64,000 nt of DNA from Coriobacteriales bacterium OH1046 (lineage in GTDB: Bacteria; Actinomycetota; Coriobacteriia; Coriobacteriales; Atopobiaceae): assembly GCA_004010535.1 (NCBI GenBank), contig RQYE01000001.1, positions 486,152-550,151 on the forward strand, written 5' to 3'. Each line of letters begins with the position of its first letter. The first letter of the stretch is position 1. Both the position numbers and the translations under genes were made by a program. Below the pieces are notes generated by a model that was not told where the DNA came from, searched no databases, and saw only the letters and a program-made list of their open reading frames with translations. Of the stretch, positions 8,789 to 17,795 are shown in pieces.

Positions 8789-10815
8789 TATGCCGCCTCA
8801 TCCAACTTGTAGAGCCTCATAGCGCCCTCTTCGAGGACCAGCGTGAAACCGGGGGTCTCATCGTCGATGCCGTAGAGGCCGGCCCACTCCGCCGTGCCAT
8901 CTCCCATCACGGAATTGATATAGCCTGCGGATGGGGAGTCGACATTGAGGAGCAGCACATACTCTATCCGCAGATCATCGGCCGCTTCCCCCACCGCGTC
9001 ATCCGAGGGGAGCTCGCCCAGACTGGAGCGGATGATCCTGCTGCTTCCCCGCTCGGATGATTCGTAGCCGGAAACGGAGCGATACAGGATATGGATATCG
9101 TACGCACCATACGCGAAGACGCTGCCGTCCAAGGGGTTGTTCGCAACGATCGCGCCATCCGGGACGATCTCCGCGACCTCCTCGAGGAAGGCCAGCTCGT
9201 CCGTATCGATCATCCCCCCCTCAGCCCTGTAATCCGATTCTATCGTCGAGCAGAGCCGCCCGAATCCGGTCTGCACCTCGGAGATGCCCGGGATGTGGAA
9301 GGTGGGGAAGAAGATGGCGGCCGCGTAGAGGGCGAGCATCGCCGTTTCAGCCAGCTTTCCCCCGCCCTTTGGCAGCCTGCCCTCGAAAACCCCGGCGAGG
9401 CGCTGCAGAAGGTCGCCAACCCCTATGGTGGCGAGCGGGATAGCGCTGATCGCGGCGGCAGATGCGAGCCTGCAGTGGTCGGTATACCAGAATCCGGCGA
9501 AAAGATGCTTGAGCAGCCCCTCGGTGGATGTGCTGAGCACCAGGGCGATCCCCCAGAAAAGATAGGACTGGAAGAGCCATGTGCAGCTCTTCTTCTGGAG
9601 AGCGCGCACGATCCCATAGACGAGAAGGGCCGCCAACACCGGCTGGGCAGCGGATCCCGCGAAGAAACCGTCGACGTAGCCGAGGGTGGCGAAGTTGATG
9701 AGCGCGCGGACCGGAGATTGGTATTTCTCCCAATTGAAGTCGACTATCCCACGTAAAGGGGGCATCCTGTTGACGGCAAACCAGAGCGCCGCAAACAGGA
9801 GAGTGAGCACCAGCGCATCGCGAGGATGGTTCTTCGAGACGAATCCGATCCGTTCCTGCAGGCGGCCTTGCAAAGCCTCTCGGACCAAAAACGAGCCTAT
9901 CATGACCGCGACCACGAATATCCCGTTCGGTTGGAGGAACACGATGCCCAGAAGGCCGAGCAGGAAGAGGGCGAGGCCCTTGGCAAGCTCCAGAGCGGAT
10001 TGCCCTCCATATGCCCTCAGGAAAAGCGCGCATGCAGCGGGAACCATGCAGTAGGCGGCGAGATTGGGGAAGATCGGACCCCAGCAGATGAGGAGCCAGG
10101 GAAATGCCGCGAAGGATACGCTCACCAGAGAGCCGATGGCCAGCAGCCTCCCGTCATGATCGAAAAGCGTATCGAGGAAAAGCGCCATCCCCAAGGGAAA
10201 CGCCAGCGAGGAGTAGATGTAGTTGACCGCATTGATCGCAAGGGACGCCGGGACCCCCGCCGCCTGCACCACCAAGGCGCAGACGACCTGCCATCCCGAG
10301 GGATAGAAGCCCCCCGCCTCAAGAGGCGCTATGGTGGCCGCTTCCTGCGCAGTATACGACGAGCTGTGGAAGAATGAGAACACGCCGGACTCTGCGAAAG
10401 CCTGGGTTCCGTTGAGATGATGGACCTCGTCCCACGACTCGAGAAACGAGAGCGGCCCCTCAAGCCGGCTCACGAAGACGAGCGCGCCCGCGACGAGCCC
10501 CGCCACCGCATAGAGGAGGATGATCCCAGGGGAGCCGTCCGCCCGATCGCCCCGTGCCGTATCCTTAGCTACCAGGAGCGCACCGGATACCAGGGCGAGA
10601 AGCGCCGTCGGGATGAGGATGACGGAGACGGGATCTGCGAAGATGCCGATCGATTCGTATACGATGCTTAAGATCGAGAACAGCAGCGTTGAGAACAGCG
10701 GAGCCGCACAGGCCGCGTGCCCGCGCGCCATCCTGAAGATCCGCAGAAAAAGATACCCTGGGCACAGCAGGAATGCCGCGCCCAGGGAGCACGCTATGAA
10801 GAACTCGGGCCACAT
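8788..10815 (-). CDS. DUF6541-like large polytopic membrane protein
   Basis: The protein has 675 residues, about 13 to 15 predicted membrane segments over the first ~500 residues, and a soluble C-terminal domain of roughly 170 residues. The architecture resembles GT-C-fold proteins and the DUF6541 family found in actinobacterial surface-glycan clusters. An extracytoplasmic glycosyltransferase or ligase role is plausible, but no catalytic motif is certain. It is the first gene of the minus-strand glycan block (DUF6541, GT4, flippase, GT4, licD). The family name is given from resemblance only. Confidence 0.6.
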   Translation of the reverse strand: MWPEFFIACSLGAAFLLCPGYLFLRIFRMARGHAACAAPLFSTLLFSILSIVYESIGIFADPVSVILIPTALLALVSGALLVAKDTARGDRADGSPGIILLYAVAGLVAGALVFVSRLEGPLSFLESWDEVHHLNGTQAFAESGVFSFFHSSSYTAQEAATIAPLEAGGFYPSGWQVVCALVVQAAGVPASLAINAVNYIYSSLAFPLGMALFLDTLFDHDGRLLAIGSLVSVSFAAFPWLLICWGPIFPNLAAYCMVPAACALFLRAYGGQSALELAKGLALFLLGLLGIVFLQPNGIFVVAVMIGSFLVREALQGRLQERIGFVSKNHPRDALVLTLLFAALWFAVNRMPPLRGIVDFNWEKYQSPVRALINFATLGYVDGFFAGSAAQPVLAALLVYGIVRALQKKSCTWLFQSYLFWGIALVLSTSTEGLLKHLFAGFWYTDHCRLASAAAISAIPLATIGVGDLLQRLAGVFEGRLPKGGGKLAETAMLALYAAAIFFPTFHIPGISEVQTGFGRLCSTIESDYRAEGGMIDTDELAFLEEVAEIVPDGAIVANNPLDGSVFAYGAYDIHILYRSVSGYESSERGSSRIIRSSLGELPSDDAVGEAADDLRIEYVLLLNVDSPSAGYINSVMGDGTAEWAGLYGIDDETPGFTLVLEEGAMRLYKLDEAA

Positions 10816-10841
10816 GATCCTTACTCAAGAAACCGCGGCGC

Positions 10842-11714
10842 CTATGCCCAGCCCTTGCCGTCGCTTCCGAAATCGACCATGAGCTCCTTGGTGCGGGCGA
10901 CGATGGCGTCGAAGCCCGGCTTCAGGAACTTGCGCGGATCGTAGTTCTTGCCCTCGAGATCCTTGCCGCTCACGACGAACGCGCGGGTGGCCTTGGCGAA
11001 GGCGACCTGGAGGTCGGTGTTGACGTTGATCTTGGAGACGCCCATGGAGATGGCCTTCTTGATCTGGTCGGTGGGGATGCCGGTGCCGCCGTGGAGCACG
11101 AGCGGCAGATCGCCGACCTCGGCCTTGATCTTCGCGAGCTGATCGAAGGAAAGGCCCTCCCAATCATCGGGGTAGAGGCCGTGGATGTTGCCGATACCGC
11201 AGGCGAGGAAGTCGACGCCCAGATCGGCGATGGCCTTGCACTGCGCGGGATCGGCGAGCTCTCCCTTGGCGGTGATGCCGTCCTCGGTACCGCCGATGCC
11301 GCCGACCTCGGCCTCGACGGAGATGCCCTTGGAATGGCAGAGCTTCACGATCTCGGCGGTGCGCTCCAGGTTGATCTCGAAGCTCGCCTCATGGGAGCCA
11401 TCGTACATGATGGAGGTGAAGCCGGCCTCGATGGCCTTGAAGCAGTCCTCGTAGGAGCCGTGATCGAGGTGCATGACGACGGGCACCGTGATCTTCATGT
11501 AGTCGCAAAGGTCGCGCAGGATATCGGTGACGACCTTGAAGCCCTGCTGCCATTTGGCGGCACCGGCGGTGCACTGGACGATGATCGGGGACTGGAGCTC
11601 CTCGGCAGCGGTCAGGATGGAACGGGTCCACTCGAGGTTGTTGGTGTTGAACGCACCAACGGCATAGTGGCCCTTCTCGGCGGACTGAAGCATCTGGGTT
11701 GCGTTGACAAGCAT
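10842..11714 (-). CDS. fba: Class II fructose-bisphosphate aldolase
   Basis: This Zn-dependent aldolase of 290 residues interconverts fructose 1,6-bisphosphate with DHAP and glyceraldehyde 3-phosphate. Motifs visible are HLDHGSYEDC (zinc/base region), MYDGSHEASFEINL, VLHGGTGIP and SKINVNTDLQ (phosphate binding), all canonical. GGAGG lies 5 bases before the ATG at 11714; an in-frame TTG at 11726 is rejected. A possible promoter upstream on the minus strand has TAGAAT at 11759-11764. This is the housekeeping copy, unlike the divergent paralogue at 27693. Confidence 0.95.
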   Translation of the reverse strand: MLVNATQMLQSAEKGHYAVGAFNTNNLEWTRSILTAAEELQSPIIVQCTAGAAKWQQGFKVVTDILRDLCDYMKITVPVVMHLDHGSYEDCFKAIEAGFTSIMYDGSHEASFEINLERTAEIVKLCHSKGISVEAEVGGIGGTEDGITAKGELADPAQCKAIADLGVDFLACGIGNIHGLYPDDWEGLSFDQLAKIKAEVGDLPLVLHGGTGIPTDQIKKAISMGVSKINVNTDLQVAFAKATRAFVVSGKDLEGKNYDPRKFLKPGFDAIVARTKELMVDFGSDGKGWA

Positions 11715-11967
11715 GATAACCTCCAATGGTCGGTGGGCACGGAGAGCCTGCGTCTATCATTCTACCGCGCGGCACGGGGCGCTGAAGCCGTAATAGCCGG
11801 GGATGCAGAAAGAATCGGCGGCGGGCACGCAGCACGCGGTCATGATGCGCGATCGCAGCGGTCCGCTATGTGAACGGAGCGTCATGATTTGATGGCGTTA
11901 CCGTGGATACCCGCGCATTGTGGGAGCATAGGTGCTTGTGAAACCGACCGTGCACGGGAAGGCGAGT

Positions 11968-12627
11968 ATGGAGACCGAGAAGAACAGGGAATCCCTCTTC
12001 GGGGATCTCACGATAACGCAGGTGGCGGCAGGCGCGCTGGCGGCAGCCACATCGTTCGCGCTCTCCCACAGGATCGGCATAGCGGGTTCGGTGATCGGCG
12101 CAGCCGTGGGCTCCGTGGCGGCGAGCGTTGCAGGGCAGCTTTACAAGAGCATGATCTCGCACTCGGTGGAGGGTATCCGCGGCATCGACACCCGCAAGGA
12201 TGCCGCTCCCGGCAGATCGCGCGGCCCTGTGCTCGGCGCTGTTGCCGCGACCCTGCTCGTAGGCGTGATCGCCGTGGGCATCTATGCCTCAGGCGTCACA
12301 GCGGCAACGGGTGGCCAGGGCATCGGGACCCAGGCAACGGTGATCGAGTACGTGACGGGCGTTCCAGCTGAACAGCCGGAGGCAGAGGGCGCGGCTCCCC
12401 TAGAAGACGGGGCCGCTGCGGATGAGGCGGATGCCGAGCAGACCAAGCCGGCCGAGCCGGAAGAAACCCCGGAAACGGATGCAGTGCCGGACGGCACCGG
12501 CGAGGATCTCCTGCAAGAGCCGCCCGTAGATGGAGAGGCACCGATCCCCGCAGACGGAGCTGCGGATCCGGTGCAGCCATCCGAGATCGTGCCCGATCAG
12601 GCCGAGGAGACGCCGGCTCAGGGTTAG
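11968..12627 (+). CDS. Hypothetical membrane protein with acidic C-terminal tail
   Basis: The protein is unrecognised. From the ATG at 11968 (preceded by GGGAAGG) it has 219 residues; a GTG at 11932 would add 12. A Gly/Ala-rich hydrophobic region near residues 17-50 resembles glycine-zipper membrane segments, and a clear transmembrane helix lies near 75-95. The last ~115 residues are a low-complexity tail rich in Glu, Pro, Ala and Asp, probably extracytoplasmic. It stands alone between divergent neighbours. No function is proposed. Confidence 0.6.
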   Translation: METEKNRESLFGDLTITQVAAGALAAATSFALSHRIGIAGSVIGAAVGSVAASVAGQLYKSMISHSVEGIRGIDTRKDAAPGRSRGPVLGAVAATLLVGVIAVGIYASGVTAATGGQGIGTQATVIEYVTGVPAEQPEAEGAAPLEDGAAADEADAEQTKPAEPEETPETDAVPDGTGEDLLQEPPVDGEAPIPADGAADPVQPSEIVPDQAEETPAQG

Positions 12628-12779
12628 CCTATGCATGAAGGGCCGCAGGAACAGGCTGCATGCGACCCATCCGATCCTGCAAAACCGCACGGTATCTCCG
12701 GCCATCAGGTTCTCGGGGGAGCCGTCGGGCGTCCGTCTGTCCTGCCGCGTCGGATGAGCACATCAGATCGCAAGAGACC

Positions 12780-14705
12780 CTACAGGGCGAGGGCCGCCGC
12801 GAGGCCGGTCTCGGTGGCACGGTTGGCGGGAGCCGGCTGTTCGGCATCGCCGACGATGTAGACCTCGTCGACCAGGCCGCGCACGGTCTCTTCGAGCGGG
12901 TTGTAGGAGCATACGCCGAGGGCTAGGATGACGGTGTCGAAGCCTCCGAGCGCCTTCTCGACGCCGTCCTGCTCGTAGATCACACCTCCTGCGACGAACC
13001 TCTTGACGGTGGCGTTGACCTCCCACTTCACGCCGTATTCCCTGAGGCGCGGGATGAGGAAGTAGCGCGCTGCGGCAGCCTCGTCGAGTGCGATATCGGC
13101 TTTCATCTCGATGATCGTGACATCGTGGTTGGCCTCGGCAAGATAATCGGCCGTCTCGACGCCGGTCATACCGCCGCCGACGATGAGGACACGAGGGCCT
13201 GGGAAGATGCGGCCATCGAGGACATCGATCGCATCGACGGCATCCGATCCATCGAGGCCGGGGATGTCAGGGCGCAGCGGCAGGCCGCCGGTGGCGAGCA
13301 CCGCCGCATCGGGTGCGAGCTCGCGCACGAGATCCTCGGTGACCTCGGTGCCGAGACGCACATCGACGCCGAGCTTCTCGCACATGGTGCCGTAGTATTT
13401 GATGGCGGTCGCGATATCCTGCTTGGTGGGTGCCACGGCGGCAAGGCGGAACTGGCCGCCGATCCTGCCGGTCTTCTCGGCAAGCACGACTTCATGGCCC
13501 TTGCGTGCAGCCGTCATCGCGGCCATGAGGCCTGCGGGGCCGGCGCCCGCGACGAGAACCTTCTTGGGATTCTCGGCGGGACCGAGATCGTATTCGGCTT
13601 CGTGGCCGGTCACCGGATTGATGAGGCAGCTCGCTACACCGCCGGCGTTGAGATAACCCAGGCAGCTCTGCGTGCAACCTATGCAGGGGCAGATCTCGTC
13701 GAGGCGCCCTTCGGCAACCTTGTTGGGGATCTCGGGATCGCAGAGCGACTCGCGGCCAAACGCGATGAAGTCCGCACAGCCGCTCTGGAGCGCGTTCTCG
13801 GCGATCTCGGGCGTGTAGCGGCCCACGGAGATAACCGGGATCGAGACGGAGCTTTTGATCTCACGCGTGGGAAACATGTTGAAACCGTGCGGCAGGGCGG
13901 GAGGCGCGGACATGTACGGAAGCGACTGGTAGGTCATGATGGAGATATCGAGGCAGTCGACGCCGGCTTCCTCGGCCATGCGGGCAACAGAGACGGACTC
14001 CTCGAGCGTACGGCCGCCGGGGACCTTCTCATCGTGACCGAAGCGGAAGAGCAACGTGAAGTCCTCGCCGCATTTACGGCGGATGTCGGCAAAGATCTCA
14101 CGGGCGAATTTGGTACGGCCGAGGAAGCTGCCTCCGAATTCATCGGTACGCTTATTAGCCTGCGGGCTCATGAACTGGGCCACGAGATAGCCGTGGGCGC
14201 CATGGACCTCGACACCGTCGGCGCCGGCCTTCTTGGCACGCAGGGCGGCATCGCCGAACTGCCCGATGAGCTCCCACACGCGTTCATTCGTCATCTCGAC
14301 GACCGGAACCTGTAGCAGCGGGCACGGAATGCGGCTGGGTGCTTCGGGAGTCTCATCGAAAATGTACGGGTTGGCGGTCTGACGTCCCGCATGGTGGAGC
14401 TGGACCACGACCTTGGCCCCACCCTCGTGGATGGCATCCATCAGCTTGGCGAACAGCGGAATCTGGGCATCATCCCAAAGGCCGATCTCGTTCAGGATGG
14501 CCTTGCCCCGAGGATCGACAGCCGTGACCTCGATGATCTCGAGCCCGTAACCGCCGAGCGCACGGGTCTTGTAGTAGATGCACATATTTTCGGTGACATA
14601 GCCTTCGTAGGTGCCGAGGTTGGTTCCCATCGGCGGGACCACGAAGCGGTTCTTGAGTTCCAACGAGCCCATCTTGCCAGATGACAGCAGTTTCTCGAAC
14701 TTCAT
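12780..14705 (-). CDS. Old Yellow Enzyme/2,4-dienoyl-CoA reductase-type NAD(P)H flavoenzyme
   Basis: This protein has 641 residues in three parts: an FMN TIM barrel (about 1-330, with VQLHHAGRQ and VEVHGAHGYLVAQF), a 4Fe-4S site (Cys341, Cys344, Cys348, Cys360), and FAD/NAD(P)H domains (GAGPAGL near 385). This is the layout of FadH, trimethylamine dehydrogenase and the bile-acid enzymes BaiCD/BaiH. It would reduce an activated C=C bond. The substrate is not evident, and a bile-acid or enoate role is possible but unproven. The ATG at 14705 follows AGGAG at good spacing; upstream in-frame sequence is not family-like. The gene stands alone. Confidence 0.85.
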   Translation of the reverse strand: MKFEKLLSSGKMGSLELKNRFVVPPMGTNLGTYEGYVTENMCIYYKTRALGGYGLEIIEVTAVDPRGKAILNEIGLWDDAQIPLFAKLMDAIHEGGAKVVVQLHHAGRQTANPYIFDETPEAPSRIPCPLLQVPVVEMTNERVWELIGQFGDAALRAKKAGADGVEVHGAHGYLVAQFMSPQANKRTDEFGGSFLGRTKFAREIFADIRRKCGEDFTLLFRFGHDEKVPGGRTLEESVSVARMAEEAGVDCLDISIMTYQSLPYMSAPPALPHGFNMFPTREIKSSVSIPVISVGRYTPEIAENALQSGCADFIAFGRESLCDPEIPNKVAEGRLDEICPCIGCTQSCLGYLNAGGVASCLINPVTGHEAEYDLGPAENPKKVLVAGAGPAGLMAAMTAARKGHEVVLAEKTGRIGGQFRLAAVAPTKQDIATAIKYYGTMCEKLGVDVRLGTEVTEDLVRELAPDAAVLATGGLPLRPDIPGLDGSDAVDAIDVLDGRIFPGPRVLIVGGGMTGVETADYLAEANHDVTIIEMKADIALDEAAAARYFLIPRLREYGVKWEVNATVKRFVAGGVIYEQDGVEKALGGFDTVILALGVCSYNPLEETVRGLVDEVYIVGDAEQPAPANRATETGLAAALAL

Positions 14706-14892
14706 GTCCTCTCCTATCGATCGCATATAATCCCCTTGATCGAATTGTGCTCTCATACGGCGAAGATTGAGCGATGTGCACCACGGGGGGTCGCAGGAGT
14801 CGGAGAGCGGCATGGCAGCTGCTCCATTTCGGGTCCCCATCACCGCACTCGAATGCGCACGGGCCGTCGGAGGCCAGAGCCGGAGCGGAAAA

Positions 14893-15624
14893 TCAAGCCA
14901 AGCCGAGCAAGGCACCCACGGCAGCTTTGGCCGCGCCGCGATCCTGTGCGTCGACCGGCGCTTCGGCGATCAGATGCGACACCGAACCCTGCATGGGATT
15001 GCCGTCGAGCAGGTAGATGCGGCTCCCCAAATCGACCGCCTCGTCGATATCGTGCGTGATGACGAGCGCCGAGAGACCGAGCTCGCGTGCCATACCCGCG
15101 AACCAGCGCCTGAGCTCAACACGCGTGATGGCATCGAGCGCGGAGAAGGGTTCGTCGAGCAGGACCACGTCGTTATCCATAAGATAGGTGCGCAGAAGGG
15201 CCGCGCGCTGGCGCATGCCGCCCGAGAGCTGCGAGGGCCAGAGGTCCTCGGTACCCGAAAGGCCGAACGTCGCGAAGAGATCCCGTGCCCGCGCGCGCGC
15301 CTCATCCCGATCGATACCGCGCAGGATGAGTGGGAGCATCGCATTGCCGAGGATGGTCCTGCTCGGCAGCAGCAGATCCTTCTGGAGCATATAGCTCACG
15401 CGGCCGGGCACGCCGGTGATGTTCTCGCCATGGAGCAGGACCGTGCCCTCCGCAGGCTTCTCGAGACCTGCGAGCGCGTGGAAGAGCGTGGTCTTGCCGC
15501 AGCCGCTGCGGCCCACCAAACAGACGATCTCGCCTTCATCCACATGCAGCGAGATATCCTCGGCAACAGCGAGATCCTCCCAGACGAGCTTGAGATGGCA
15601 TGCTTCGAGCGCCGGAACGGTCAT
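14893..15624 (-). CDS. ABC importer ATPase, thiamine-precursor type
   Basis: This nucleotide-binding subunit of 243 residues has Walker A GRSGCGKTT, Q-loop YMLQKDLLLP, signature LSGGMRQRAAL, Walker B VVLLDEPFSALD and H-loop VITHDIDEA. It belongs to the NitT/TauT/SsuB-like group. With the upstream permease and NMT1-like binding protein behind a TPP riboswitch, it fits ThiZ of a pyrimidine (HMP-precursor) importer. The frame stays open upstream to 16311, but that reads through a repeat element and the binding-protein gene. The ATG at 15624 (MTVPALEACHL) is the sensible start. A 150-bp inverted-repeat element separates it from the rest of the operon. Confidence 0.9.
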   Translation of the reverse strand: MTVPALEACHLKLVWEDLAVAEDISLHVDEGEIVCLVGRSGCGKTTLFHALAGLEKPAEGTVLLHGENITGVPGRVSYMLQKDLLLPSRTILGNAMLPLILRGIDRDEARARARDLFATFGLSGTEDLWPSQLSGGMRQRAALLRTYLMDNDVVLLDEPFSALDAITRVELRRWFAGMARELGLSALVITHDIDEAVDLGSRIYLLDGNPMQGSVSHLIAEAPVDAQDRGAAKAAVGALLGLA

Positions 15625-15669
15625 ACGGCCACCGCCCCAACACCTCGTGCCTGGAATGGGAGCGAATCT

Positions 15670-15819
15670 AACCAAAACCGCATATATTCCGCGCTTTTTA
15701 GCTGCGATTCGCCCATCGGGCGCACATACCCGATTCGCTGAGCTGCGCATATACAGGGCTTGTCCGGCCCCGATGGCGACACGAGACCCCAAAAACGCGG
15801 AATATGCGGCATCTCGGTT
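15670..15819. repeat. ~150-bp imperfect inverted-repeat element in the thi operon
   Basis: The two ends are near-inverted copies. The left arm (AACCAAAACCGCATATATTC...) pairs with the right arm ending ...GAATATGCGGCATCTCGGTT, and similarity continues inward over about 48 bases with gaps. A shorter structure with the same CCGCATAT arms lies at 36420-36469. The element carries no gene and looks like a MITE-like or structured-RNA element inserted between the binding-protein and ATPase genes. Confidence 0.6.
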
Positions 15820-15887
15820 AAAAATGCGCCTCTTCCCCGCCAGAGGCTCCCGCGCGATGTCGGAAACGGCCGTGCCACGATGCCGAC

Positions 15888-16934
15888 CTATCCCTCGAGG
15901 TACTCGTTCGTGAAGCCGAGCGTGGGATCGAAGCTGTTCTCCACGAGGCCGGCATCGTTCAGCCATCCGTAGAAGCGCGCCCACCTGCTGCGGTCGATGA
16001 CGCCCCAGCGGGTCGCATCGGCGATGTACTGCGGGGAGATCGAGGCCTGGGCCGCAGCGATGAGATCGGCGTCGAGCTCGGGAATCGCCTTGCAGAGGAT
16101 GCCGGCGGCCTGATCGGGAGAGACGGCGGCGAATTCGTAGCCCTTCTCGCACGCGCGCAGGAAGGCGCGCACGAGCTCGGGCTGGGCGGACGCGAAGGCA
16201 TCGTTTGCCGCGATGACGGGTGTATAGAAATCGAACTCGGGGGAGATTTCGCCGAATGCGAAATAGTTCACGGGATAATCCTGCAGCTTCGCATTCTGAA
16301 CGGCCCACCACTCATACACCCAAACGGTATCGAAAAGACCCGCCTGAAGACCCATGACCTCGTCGTCCACCTCATAGGGCACCAGCGAGACCTTGGAGAA
16401 ATCCCCCCCGTCCGCCTCGACGACCTGCTTGACGGTGGCCTGCTCGACGGGCATCCCCCACGTGGCATAGCTATGGCCTTCCATCTCCTTGGGACGCACG
16501 ATGCCATCCTCGGCACGGCTCATGATGCCGCTCGTGTTATGCTGCACCACCGCAGCCACGGCGGTATAGGGCATGGGATTGGCGGACGAAAGGCTGTTGG
16601 CGATGAAATCCTGATAGGTCATGCCCATGTCCGCCCCTCCCGCTCCGATCATGGCATCGGATCCATCGGCAGGCACGGGAACAATCTCGACCTCGATACC
16701 CTCCTCGGCGAAAAAACCTTGGTCGATCGCCACGTAGATGCCCGTATGGTTGACATTGGGCGAATAGTCGAGCACGAACGAGATCCTCGCGAGGCCGTCG
16801 GATGGGCTGGCGGCACCATCCTGCCCTTCTATCGAAGCACCACCCGTGCCAGAAGCTGGAGCGCAGCTTGCAAGGGCGGCCGCACCGAGACCGGAGCAGG
16901 TACCGAGGAATGCGCGGCGGGAGAGCATGGTCAT
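15888..16934 (-). CDS. ABC substrate-binding lipoprotein, NMT1/THI5-like
   Basis: This is a 348-residue solute-binding protein. The N-terminus has a twin-arginine-like SRRAFLG and a lipobox ending LASC, so it should be exported and lipid-anchored. The mature part shows the NMT1/THI5-like fold signature (FVLDYSPNVNHTGIYVAIDQGFF), as in ThiY, which binds the thiamine precursor formylaminopyrimidine. The start is ATG at 16934 after AAAGGA; it overlaps the permease stop by 4 bases. The TPP riboswitch upstream of the operon supports a thiamine-precursor role over sulfonate or nitrate. Confidence 0.9.
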   Translation of the reverse strand: MTMLSRRAFLGTCSGLGAAALASCAPASGTGGASIEGQDGAASPSDGLARISFVLDYSPNVNHTGIYVAIDQGFFAEEGIEVEIVPVPADGSDAMIGAGGADMGMTYQDFIANSLSSANPMPYTAVAAVVQHNTSGIMSRAEDGIVRPKEMEGHSYATWGMPVEQATVKQVVEADGGDFSKVSLVPYEVDDEVMGLQAGLFDTVWVYEWWAVQNAKLQDYPVNYFAFGEISPEFDFYTPVIAANDAFASAQPELVRAFLRACEKGYEFAAVSPDQAAGILCKAIPELDADLIAAAQASISPQYIADATRWGVIDRSRWARFYGWLNDAGLVENSFDPTLGFTNEYLEG

Positions 16935-17701
16935 GATTCGATCCTTTCTATCTGTTTCCAAGGGATGCAGATGTGTTCGAGCAGTCCGACGAGCTTCATC
17001 AGTGCGAGCGAGAGCGCGGAGATGACCGCTATCGAGGCGAACATCTTGTCATACGAGAAGGATTTGCGGACACGCGTCATGTACACGCCGAGCCCGGATG
17101 CGCCGCCGAGCCACTCGGCGATGACCGCGCTCACGATGGCATAGGTAGCGCTGATCTTAAGGCCCGAGAAAAACTGCTCGGCGGCGGCCGGAAGCTTCGC
17201 GTAGCGGAAGATCTGCAGATCGGAGGCGTTCATGGTGCGCATGAGATCGACGATATCGCGATCGACGGAACGGAAGCCATCGGCGAGCGAGACGGCCACG
17301 GGGAAGAAGGTCGTGAGCACGATGAGCACGATCTTGGGCAGGATGCCGTACCCGAGCCACAGCACCAGAAGCGGTGCGATGGCGATGGTGGGCACGGTCT
17401 GCGAGAGCGTGATGAGGGGCTGGACCGCCAGGTAGAAGGTCTCGAAACGCTCCATGAGGACCGCGAGCGCAAAGCCGAGCACCACGCCTATGGCAAGGCC
17501 GATGGCGGCCTCGGCGAGCGTGGTGAGCGTGTGGCTCGCGATAAGCGGCGCATCGCCCAGCAGCGCAGCCATCACGTTGAGAGGGCTCGGCAGCATGAAC
17601 GCGGGGATGAGCCCGAACAAGCAGGCCGCCTGCCACATGACAAGCAGGGAGGCAACCGCCACAGCGGGCACCACGCGCTTTTTATGGGAAGGATGCATCA
17701 T
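16931..17701 (-). CDS. ABC importer permease, thiamine-precursor type
   Basis: This inner-membrane permease of 256 residues has about six transmembrane segments and a BPD_transp_1 EAA loop around AEAAIGLAIGVVLGF and the later MNASDLQIFRYAKLPAA. It resembles SsuC/ThiX. It is the first gene after the TPP riboswitch, and AGGGAG of the riboswitch 3' end serves as ribosome site. An ATGATG at 17701/17698 gives two possible starts; the second has better spacing. It ends in a 4-base overlap with the binding-protein gene. Confidence 0.9.
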   Translation of the reverse strand: MMHPSHKKRVVPAVAVASLLVMWQAACLFGLIPAFMLPSPLNVMAALLGDAPLIASHTLTTLAEAAIGLAIGVVLGFALAVLMERFETFYLAVQPLITLSQTVPTIAIAPLLVLWLGYGILPKIVLIVLTTFFPVAVSLADGFRSVDRDIVDLMRTMNASDLQIFRYAKLPAAAEQFFSGLKISATYAIVSAVIAEWLGGASGLGVYMTRVRKSFSYDKMFASIAVISALSLALMKLVGLLEHICIPWKQIERIES

Positions 17702-17780
17702 ACTCCCTACGCTGGCATTGTCCAGATCAGGTGCGGTCGGGCGCCGGCGCCCCTCTCAGCCCGCCTTGCCGCGAGCTCCC
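17702..17780 (-). promoter_or_regulatory. TPP riboswitch (THI element)
   Basis: On the minus strand, GGCTGAGAG is followed by ACCTGATCTGG and ATGCCAGCGTAGGGAG, the near-invariant core of TPP riboswitches. The 3' closing strand (AGGGAG) overlaps the ribosome site of the permease, so TPP binding should block translation. It controls the thiamine-precursor importer. Confidence 0.95.
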
Positions 17781-17789
17781 GTTGCGTGC

Positions 17790-17795
17790 ATTATA
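17790..17795 (-). promoter_or_regulatory. -10 box of the thi importer promoter
   Basis: A perfect TATAAT on the minus strand lies just upstream of the TPP aptamer. No good -35 box is seen at 16-18 bases. Confidence 0.55.

Noticed and set aside
15621..15878. 85-codon minus-strand ORF across the inverted-repeat element
   Set aside because: It is explained entirely by the repeat arms. It has no ribosome site and overlaps the ATPase start.
15625..16311. N-terminal extension of the ABC ATPase frame
   Set aside because: The frame is open by chance through the inverted-repeat element and into the binding-protein gene. The ATPase family begins at the ATG at 15624.
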